Below are positions 57,351 to 64,000 of a stretch of 64,000 nucleotides of DNA, piece by piece. The notes beneath the pieces are model-generated. The model saw nothing but the letters and a program-made list of their open reading frames with translations, had not been told where the DNA came from and made no database searches. Position 1 is the first letter of the stretch. Every line of letters starts with the position of its first letter. Source of the stretch: Paragyromitra xinjiangensis (lineage: Eukaryota > Ascomycota > Pezizomycetes > Pezizales > Discinaceae); the NCBI GenBank assembly GCA_038503065.1, contig JBCAMK010000012.1, positions 744,001-808,000 of the forward strand, written 5' to 3'. Made by a program: the position numbers and the translations under genes.

Positions 57351-60300
57351 ATCCACAACCAAAAGATACCTTCCTGGTGCGGTTATTGAACTGTGCCAGA
57401 AACGAAGCCACGACCCAGTCATTTGTGGAGGATTGTGAAATGGATGTTAATGTTTCTTTTGTTATTTTACAAGAATTATGGACGGATAGTGCTGGAAAAT
57501 TTCCTTATTTGTTAAATTTTGATTATTTTTCTCCTTCTTTATTTCCTCGTTGCGTTATTTTAGCCAGGAAAGGCGTGTCTTTCCTTCCTAAAGTTATTTT
57601 TACTTTACATGATTATGCTATTGGAATTAGGTTCAGTATGGGAGGAAATTTCTTTAATCTCGTCTCATTTTACTCCCCTGGACGTCCTTTGGAATTAGCC
57701 AACAACCTCGACCTCCTACCCTCAAACAAGAACACCCTCTTTCTTGGCGACTTCAATTGTCATTCCCCTTTATGGTACGGAAAACTGACTTCGGATTACT
57801 CGGAAAACATCAAGAATAACATCCGCTCAGCCAACAAAATCACCGAATATATAGAAGAGCAAGGATTCACGCTACTCAACCCCCCTGCCACCTTCACCCA
57901 TTTCCCCAAAAATCATACCCGACCCACCATCATCGATCTTTCCTTTGCGAAGGGAAGATGGCTGGAACATTTCCAGACATGGTCCATCCTCCCGGACGGA
58001 TACGCATCGGATCATGGTGCAATCACACTCAGTTTTAACTTCCAACCCCCTGCTGCTGTCCCCATCAGAGATTGGAAAAGAACCAATTGGCTGGTAGTTC
58101 ACGAAATTTTCAACCAGGTACCACCGTTGGAATGGGATACAGAGGAAAACACAGCACTTAGTGCATCGTATGTGATTTCCCTAGTTCACAATGCTATGGA
58201 CGCAGCCACCCCCTGGAGGTTTCCTCGCCAGAAATCAAAGCCATGGTGGTCGCAGGAACTAGCCAGACAAAGGAAGCAACTCAAACATCACGAGAGACAC
58301 ACCAAAAACCATCCGACCGCAGACAACAAACGACACCTAAAGACCCTATCCAGAGCATGGGTGCAAAATGTCAGGAAAGCGAAGGCAGCCTTCGATGAGA
58401 AATCATTAGAAACCACACCGAAAGATCTACTCTGGAGGACAATCTTCCCAAAGGCCAAAGGAAAAGGCATTCCCGCCCTCAATGGAGCCGATCACTTCGA
58501 GGAAAAAGCGACCCTCTTGCAGGAGCAATTCTTCCCTTCGCGAAGAAAAGAACCACCCCACTTGGACCCCTCCTCCATTCCCACACCCACCATGGACCTT
58601 AGGAATTCGTTTGATGAAGTCAGTGAAGATGAAATCATCAAAGCATTCCAGTCGTGTTCAGCAAATAAAGCCACTGGACACGATCTTGTCCGTTACCCAT
58701 TCCTCCTGGCAGCTTTCAATGCCAATCGCTCGCTGTTTAGCGACATGTTCACCGGACTTCTCAAAAACGGGGTTCACCCCAAAGAGTGGAAACATGCGCT
58801 CTGTGTCCCAGTCCCGAAACAAAATAAACCTGATTATTCCCTGCCCAAAGCCTACCGCCCAATCAGTTTACTCTCATGCTTCGACAAACTACTGGGAAAA
58901 ATAGTCGCCAAAAGACTTGCTAATTATGGCAAGCTCAATGGGGCCCTTACAGCAAACCAGTTCGGAGCTCGGGAAGGAATCAGCTCAGTGGATGCCCTTC
59001 TACGCACCCTTACTCCAGCAAACACCTGGCTCTCAATAAAGAAAACCTCAGGACAAAACCCCCTCCGACCAGCACTTTTTACCAGCGATGTCAGAGGAGC
59101 CTTTGACTCGGTCATCCATCAGTACACCCCAGTCATCATGGAAAAGCTAGCTTTTCCCAGTTACATCACAAAGTGGATCCGTAACTTCCTTCAGGACCGA
59201 ACAATCAGCCTACAGTTCGATCGCAGAACAGGCAATCCATTCCCCTTCTTCATAGGGACTCCGCAAGGATCCCCAATTTCACCAGTATTATATATGATAT
59301 ACGCCGGTACCATGGTCCCAAAACCCGACTTAAAAACACCAACGGAAATTGACACCATCTATGTTGACGACGACGCCATGCTTCAAGGTGCTCAACAAGA
59401 GACATACATAGTTGGCCGCTTGCAACGAAGACTCAGGGATAGATCAGAAAAAGCTTCCATAATTGGCATCGAGTTTGAATACGATAAATCCGAACTACTC
59501 GTCATGAAACCATCCGCTTCGCATTTCCAATCCAAAATAAAGTCAGTCCGTTTTGGAACATCAGACATTCCCCCCTCCCCTATCCTAAAATACGTCGGAG
59601 TTTATCTGGATGAAAGGCTGTCCTTCCGCCCACACCTGGATCACAAACTCAGCAAATGCGCCAAAATCCTCGGAAAAATACGCAGCCTTTGGTACAAGTT
59701 CAATCATCGATCATTACATCATACGATGACGCAACTAGTGCTACCTGTCCTCTTATTCGGATCAGAAGCATGGTGGAATGGTTCCCCTTATCTTCTGGAC
59801 GCAATCCATTCAACTTACATGTGCATGGCTAGAACCATCACCCGTCTCCCCTCATGGACCAACACTACCTCGCTTCTTAAAGAAGCAGGCCTGCCCCCCC
59901 TCAATTTACTCCTGGATTTCTATTCAAGGAAATATGGCTCCAGAATTCTCTGTGCTCCCCAGGACCACCCGTGTCGTACCATCCTAATCAATCACCCTTC
60001 TCCCCCTTCAACTAGACAACATTGTGGCCTAGGAAGGATAAAACAACTCCTCCTCGATTTCCAGATTGAAGGAAACAGACGCGACTATTTTAATCAGTTG
60101 TCGCTTCTACAACAACACTTACTCAAGGAATGGTCACTCACCGTTACTCGAACCGATCACCCCCTAAAAGTACAGTGGGATCTCCCCAAGTCCACCAAAA
60201 AACTCACCCGCTCCCAAGCACACCGCATTGCTGTCATCCGCTGCCAAGTGTCTAACTTGGACCGCTACCCTGGTCAACCCCCCCCAATTTGTGAATGTGG

Positions 60301-60481
60301 AATGGAACGTTCCTCAAACCATCTGTTTATGATTTGCGGCCGATGGTCGACACAACGACAAAAACTTATTGATAAGATTGAAGGACCCCCTAGTTGGGAA
60401 AATTGGTTTTTCACGGATCGGTTAAACATTTCCTTGCTTCTTGATTTTGCTAAACAAATGGGTTATCGCTTTATGTTTTGA
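57347..60481 (+). CDS. LINE ORF2: apurinic-type endonuclease plus reverse transcriptase
   Basis: Intact frame of 1044 codons. The N-terminal endonuclease domain shows VILQELW, LGDFNCHSPLWYG near residue 133 and ASDHGAITL near 220, the catalytic Asp/Asn and Asp-His motifs of the exonuclease-phosphatase fold. The reverse transcriptase has AYRPISLLSCFDKLLGKI, TSDVRGAFDSVIH near 579, GTPQGSPISPVLY near 637 and the active-site IYVDDDAML near 671. The C terminus has a zinc-finger-like CECGMERSSNHLFMIC near 981, as in the zf-RVT region. The product nicks target DNA and primes reverse transcription on the nick. The frame overlaps ORF1 by four bases. All catalytic motifs are present. Confidence 0.93.
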   Translation: MNPQPKDTFLVRLLNCARNEATTQSFVEDCEMDVNVSFVILQELWTDSAGKFPYLLNFDYFSPSLFPRCVILARKGVSFLPKVIFTLHDYAIGIRFSMGGNFFNLVSFYSPGRPLELANNLDLLPSNKNTLFLGDFNCHSPLWYGKLTSDYSENIKNNIRSANKITEYIEEQGFTLLNPPATFTHFPKNHTRPTIIDLSFAKGRWLEHFQTWSILPDGYASDHGAITLSFNFQPPAAVPIRDWKRTNWLVVHEIFNQVPPLEWDTEENTALSASYVISLVHNAMDAATPWRFPRQKSKPWWSQELARQRKQLKHHERHTKNHPTADNKRHLKTLSRAWVQNVRKAKAAFDEKSLETTPKDLLWRTIFPKAKGKGIPALNGADHFEEKATLLQEQFFPSRRKEPPHLDPSSIPTPTMDLRNSFDEVSEDEIIKAFQSCSANKATGHDLVRYPFLLAAFNANRSLFSDMFTGLLKNGVHPKEWKHALCVPVPKQNKPDYSLPKAYRPISLLSCFDKLLGKIVAKRLANYGKLNGALTANQFGAREGISSVDALLRTLTPANTWLSIKKTSGQNPLRPALFTSDVRGAFDSVIHQYTPVIMEKLAFPSYITKWIRNFLQDRTISLQFDRRTGNPFPFFIGTPQGSPISPVLYMIYAGTMVPKPDLKTPTEIDTIYVDDDAMLQGAQQETYIVGRLQRRLRDRSEKASIIGIEFEYDKSELLVMKPSASHFQSKIKSVRFGTSDIPPSPILKYVGVYLDERLSFRPHLDHKLSKCAKILGKIRSLWYKFNHRSLHHTMTQLVLPVLLFGSEAWWNGSPYLLDAIHSTYMCMARTITRLPSWTNTTSLLKEAGLPPLNLLLDFYSRKYGSRILCAPQDHPCRTILINHPSPPSTRQHCGLGRIKQLLLDFQIEGNRRDYFNQLSLLQQHLLKEWSLTVTRTDHPLKVQWDLPKSTKKLTRSQAHRIAVIRCQVSNLDRYPGQPPPICECGMERSSNHLFMICGRWSTQRQKLIDKIEGPPSWENWFFTDRLNISLLLDFAKQMGYRFMF

Positions 60482-60546
60482 TGTTGATTTTTTCATTTTG
60501 TTTATTTATATTATTTGTTTGTTTGATTGTTTGTCGTTTGGTGGAT

Positions 60547-60605
60547 GTTGGCGCGCGATAAGTATTCAGTTACTTTTATGCGAAATAAAATTTATTATTA
60601 TTTCT
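60547..60605 (+). repeat. Shared LINE 3' tail, second copy
   Basis: Second copy of the tail, GTTGGCGCGCGATAAGTATT followed by CAGTTACTTTTATGCG and AATAAAATTTATTATT, at the end of the full-length element. Confidence 0.8.
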
Positions 60606-61042
60606 TACTTTACTTCTACTGTTATAGAAATATCATCTCTGTTTCTACCTCAGAAACATCCTCGTCGCTGTCGCTGTCACCCCCCCAGAATCACCTCGAT
60701 TCTTACCCTACGTGAGGCCTGTGGAAAACATTGTATTATCATTGTAGCGAAGTCTCTTTCAAGTAGCACTGCTCACCTTTGGGGATACCAAAGGGCTTGA
60801 CGAAACCTCGCTTCCTGAGATTACGTTGCTTCCTCATCCACACCCCTCACCATAAGAACACACACTCTATGGGCATCGCATCGCGGATTTACCAATCCAT
60901 CCTTCACCTTTTCCCTTGCACAACTACCCGAAGAACCCCTGAACCAACGCTAGTTGTACCTGACTGGTTGGATCACGAATACCTAAGGACCAACTCGACG
61001 CACTCCACCATTTCCAAAATCACCTAAAGAAATATCTTTACC
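60606..61042 (+). other. 5' untranslated or LTR-related region of the Ty3/gypsy element
   Basis: About 0.44 kb between the LINE tail and the gag start. It contains C-rich stretches (CTGTCGCTGTCACCCCCC) and the frame 60779-61027 without known motif. A long terminal repeat cannot be identified because the other LTR lies outside the window. If the LINEs inserted into the LTR, its first part would lie upstream of 53279. Confidence 0.4.
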
Positions 61043-62332
61043 ATGTCGGCTGTACCTAACCCCGCGCCCTCCGATGCCCAAACATCCGCAACTTGGGATT
61101 TCCCAACCCAAGACCGTTTCGCCGAACTGGCTGGCACGGATATCGCTAGACTTTACCAAGATACCCGCGCCTACATCCATAGGCTTGAATTACAAATCGA
61201 AGCAAGCGACGAAGCCCGTGAACATGCGGAACAAACCCTGGGCACGACCCAAATACAGCTCACCAACGCCAATGCAACCCTCCAACAAGCCAACCAAACC
61301 ACTGACCACTTACGAAGGGAAAGGGATCAAGCTCGCTTGGGAGCACAATGAGAATCACGTCCTCACTCCCCAGCACCACCTCCACCCCCCCCATTGGTAA
61401 GTCAACACCGGTCAGAAAAAATGCCCGACCCAGAGAAGTTCGATGGGTCTCGCGATAAACTTCCCGGCTTTGTTCTCCAGCTCCGCTCCAAGCTATCGGT
61501 CAACAACGACCGCTTTACCAACGAGAATAATAAGATTCTCTATACCATCAATCGTTTGGAGGGGGCTGCCCTTGAACAAGTCCGTCACACTGTCCTCCCT
61601 AATGGGACAACCACTTGGACCAACGCCGCCGAACTCATTACTGCCTTGGAAACCGCCTTTGGCGACCCCGACCCAACCGGAACAGCGAGGAGGGAACTCC
61701 ACCAACTGAAACAAGGAAAGAGGGAGTTCTCCGCCTACCTAGCAGATTTCCAACGCATCATGGGACGCCTTCAGTATGGGGAAACCGCGAAAATGGACGC
61801 CTTGGAATATGGGATCTTGGAGGAATTGAAGGAAGCAATGGTTGTTATAGTAGATCCTCCTACCACCTTTAACACCTTCACTTCGCTCCTCCTTCGGTTA
61901 GATAATCGTATCAGGGCCCGCAAGGAGGAGAAGAAAAATACCAACCGAAACAACATGGGACAATTTGTCGCCCCCGCTCCTGCCTCCTTTACCCCCCATC
62001 CTTCCCACACCCCGGGAGGGCTGGCCCCCATGGACCTTTCCTTTGGAAGAACCAGCAATATGGATCGCCCTGCACCAGATCAACGGTTCACCATGATTAA
62101 CGGACGGAAAAAGCTTTCGGATCTCGAGAAACAGTGGCGCCGGTCCACTGGCAAATGTATGTTTTGCGCGGGCAAAAACCACTCCTACGCCAACTGCCCC
62201 TCAGCGCCAAAAAAACCCGCAATGAGGGGAGCCCTGGTTAATACAGCTCCCGCAGCGTCTTCCTCATCGGGATCTGTTGATCCATTACATTCTTTCACGG
62301 CTGCAGATATTTCTCAGTCTTTAAACTTGTAA
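61043..62332 (+). pseudogene. Ty3/gypsy gag, one frame interrupted by a single TGA
   Basis: The frames 61043-61351 and 61394-62332 are in the same phase and separated only by one in-frame TGA at 61349-61351; the sequence between is open (starting GAA TCA CGT). Together they form a 429-codon gag. The N terminus is a coiled-coil-like region (IHRLELQIEASDEAREHAEQ). The capsid core shows PEKFDGSRDKLPGFVLQLR, LETAFGDPDPTGTARREL and YLADFQRIMGRL, and the nucleocapsid knuckle CMFCAGKNHSYANC fits CX2CX4HX4C. The TGA could be a C-to-T change in a CGA codon, which would make this copy defective, or a recoded stop. Translation may also start at the later Met. The gag end carries a -1 slip site (62320-62326). 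Confidence 0.8.
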
Positions 62333-62365
62333 AACCAGAGTCGCTATGTGACCCTGCTCTGGTTT
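62320..62365 (+). promoter_or_regulatory. Candidate -1 ribosomal frameshift signal at gag/pol junction
   Basis: The gag frame reads tcT TTA AAC TTG TAA. The heptamer T TTA AAC (62320-62326) is a canonical X XXY YYZ slip site. After a 5-base spacer, AAACCAGAG (62332-62340) can pair perfectly with CTCTGGTTT (62357-62365) around a 16-base loop. The pol frame is the -1 frame and is open across the site. All three features of a stimulated -1 frameshift are therefore present. Confidence 0.8.
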
Positions 62366-64000
62366 CTTTTTCTTCTTCTCTGTCTGTTTTTTCTATTTCG
62401 GGATTTTCGGTATCTAATGTGTGCGTGGAGGATAAATTGGATGGGGAACATTTTGTTATTTCTTGTAATCTTTCAAGTAACAATAAAACCATACAAACTC
62501 ACGCACTATTGGACACTGGAGGCTCGGGATTTGCATTCATGGATGAAGAATTTGCGCGTCACCATAATTTCCCCCTTATCCCCCTCAAAATTCCCCGCCA
62601 ACTCAAGGTTATTGATGGTAGGCCCATTTCTTCGGGCACCATCACTCATCTTGTACATTGCGGGCTTTCTATTCAAGATCATCAGGAAAAAGCCCCCTTC
62701 TTCGTAACACAACTTGGTCACTACCCACTGGTCCTAGGAATCCCTTGGATGAAGCATCATGACGTTTCTCTACAATTCGCAGCCAATAAAGTTACTTTTG
62801 GATCCGAACACTGTCGCACTCATTGTGCCCCCACTAAAATCCCGGTCACAACTCACGGCATTCAACTTCCAAAAGAACTTAAAATCCATTTCATCGGAGC
62901 TGCAGCTTTTAGCCGGCTAGCTAAGAAACGGACGTCTCAGATTTACGCCATTTCCCTGTGTGAAATTGATAAAATTTTAAACAAACAAGCCACAAAGGAA
63001 GAATGGAAACAATGGATCCCCCTGGAATACCATGAGTTCCTGGACATGTTTGATGAATCCAAAGCCAATGGACTCCCCCCACGCCGTCCTTATGATCACA
63101 AGATACCCCTTCTCGCCGGGAAAGAACCACCCTTCGGGCCGCTCTATGGGATGTCAAGAGAAGAACTCTTGGTATTAAAAGAGTATATTGAAGATAACCT
63201 TGGAAAAGGGTTTATCCAAGCCAGCTCGTCACCAGCCGGAGCCCCAGTTCTCTTTGTGAAGAAAGCTGATGGATCCCTCCGTTTGTGCGTGGATTGCCGT
63301 GGATTAAACAGTATCACCATTAAAGATCACTATACTTCCCCCCTCATCTGCGAAACCCTGGACCGCCTGGCCAAAGCTAAATGGTACACCAAGTTAGATC
63401 TTCGCATGGGTTACAATCAAATACGAATGGGAGAAGGGGAAGAGTGGAAAACGGCCTTCCGTACCCGTTACGGCCTCTATGAGTACAAAGTTATGCCCTT
63501 TGGACTCACCAATGCACCTGGCACCTTCCAACGTTTCGTTAACGATTGCCTCACTGAATATTTGGATATTTTCTGTACTGCCTACCTCGATGATATCTTA
63601 ATTTACAGTGATAACCTGGAGGAGCATAAGGAACACGTTAATAAGGTACTTCGAGCTCTGAAACAGCAAGGAATCCTCCTCAAACCTGAGAAATGTGAAT
63701 TTCATACCCAATCAACGAAATATTTGGGATTGATCCTCTCTCCAGATGGCATCAGCATGGACAAGGAAAAGCTAAAGGCTGTAAGAGAGTGGGGTGTACC
63801 AAGATCGGTTAAAGATGTCCAGGCTTTCTTGGGGTTTGCGAATTTTTATCGACGGTTTATATTCAGATTTTCGCGACTTTCCTCCCCCCTTTCGGCATTA
63901 ACAAAAAAGGACATTCCGTTTGAATGGTCCCCTAAGGCACAGCAAGCTTTCGATGCATTAAAATTCGCTTTCACTACCGCCCCAATCCTCATGCACTTCG
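62326..64000 (+). CDS. Ty3/gypsy pol: protease and reverse transcriptase (3' partial)
   Basis: The -1 frame relative to gag is open from inside the end of gag to the end of the window. It encodes an aspartic protease with ALLDTGGSGFAFM (DTG at 62512) and LVLGIPWMKHHDVSLQF. The reverse transcriptase has SPAGAPVLFVKKADGSLRLC, VDCRGLNSITIKDHY, KLDLRMGYNQIRM, the active-site TAYLDDILIYSDN (YLDD at about 63583) and the thumb YLGLILSPDGI. The end shows the start of the RNase H-like region (FEWSPKAQQAFDALK). The protein would be made only by frameshifting from gag or by internal initiation. RNase H and integrase lie beyond the window. No interruption is seen in 1.67 kb. Confidence 0.92.

Larger units (their letters stand above)
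55469..60605 (+). mobile_element. Complete LINE (non-LTR retrotransposon) with ORF1 and ORF2
   Basis: The element starts immediately after the (ATT)n tail of the ORF1-only element and ends in the same type of tail (GTTGGCGCGCGATAAG at 60547, then AATAAAATTTATTATTATT). Both ORFs are uninterrupted, so it may be active or very young. The structure (gag-like ORF1 with CCHC knuckles, ORF2 with endonuclease and reverse transcriptase) fits fungal Tad1/I-like LINEs; no RNase H domain was recognised. Two-base precision at the 5' end is not possible. Confidence 0.88.

Noticed and set aside
1..64000. CRISPR arrays, bacterial-type operons, rRNA genes
   Set aside because: No spaced direct repeats or rRNA-like sequence; all genes are intron-bearing eukaryotic genes.

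Overview
This window is a gene-sparse stretch of a filamentous ascomycete genome. Every recognisable gene is a fungal ortholog, interrupted by short introns of mostly 48-65 nt with fungal-type branch sites. The proteins (RFX factor, TOK-type potassium channel, Ku70, ATG101, DUF2015) fit Pezizomycotina. Low gene density, many transposable elements and long empty intergenic stretches suggest an early-diverging, TE-rich lineage such as Pezizales (truffles and relatives). That placement is inference; no marker gene proves it.

Layout. 1-469: 3' end of a Q/P-rich protein. 470-6563: about 6 kb without a supported gene. 6564-15078: DUF2015 protein (-), ribosomal protein eL28 (+), cytosolic-type malate dehydrogenase (+), TRAPP subunit Trs33 (-) and a Siz/PIAS SUMO E3 ligase (-). 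15748-18773: many-exon TOK-like K+ channel (+). 20349-25610: GPI-anchored yapsin-like aspartic protease (-), RFC small subunit (+) and CAAX protease Rce1 (-). 27300-34628: serine-rich two-TM membrane protein (+), Tim8 (-), a MITE, and Ku70 (-). 34900-35370: two nested MITEs. 36244-47786: ATG101 (-) divergent from PEX3 (+), YOP1 (-) divergent from an RFX factor (+), another MITE, and a Sis1-type DnaJ (+). 47787-53278: degenerate GC-rich repeats and a broken DUF6532-like gene. 53279-64000: a retrotransposon block made of an ORF1-only LINE derivative, a complete LINE with ORF1 and ORF2, and the 5' part of a Ty3/gypsy element running off the window.

Exon models were built by hand from splice consensus and protein-family conservation. 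Exon lengths sum to whole codons in every complete host gene, but a few junctions are stated as uncertain. No operon-type organisation exists; functional links are only by cell process (DNA repair/replication: Ku70, RFC; secretory pathway: Trs33, Rce1, YOP1; autophagy and peroxisomes: ATG101, PEX3).

Main points for a second look: (1) a textbook -1 frameshift signal (U UUA AAC, 5-nt spacer, 9-bp stem-loop) at the gag/pol junction of the Ty3 element; (2) an apparent AT-AC intron in malate dehydrogenase; (3) three GC-AG introns, two of them in the TOK channel; (4) an ORF1-only LINE sharing its 3' tail with the adjacent complete LINE; (5) a MITE inserted inside the terminal repeat of another MITE.
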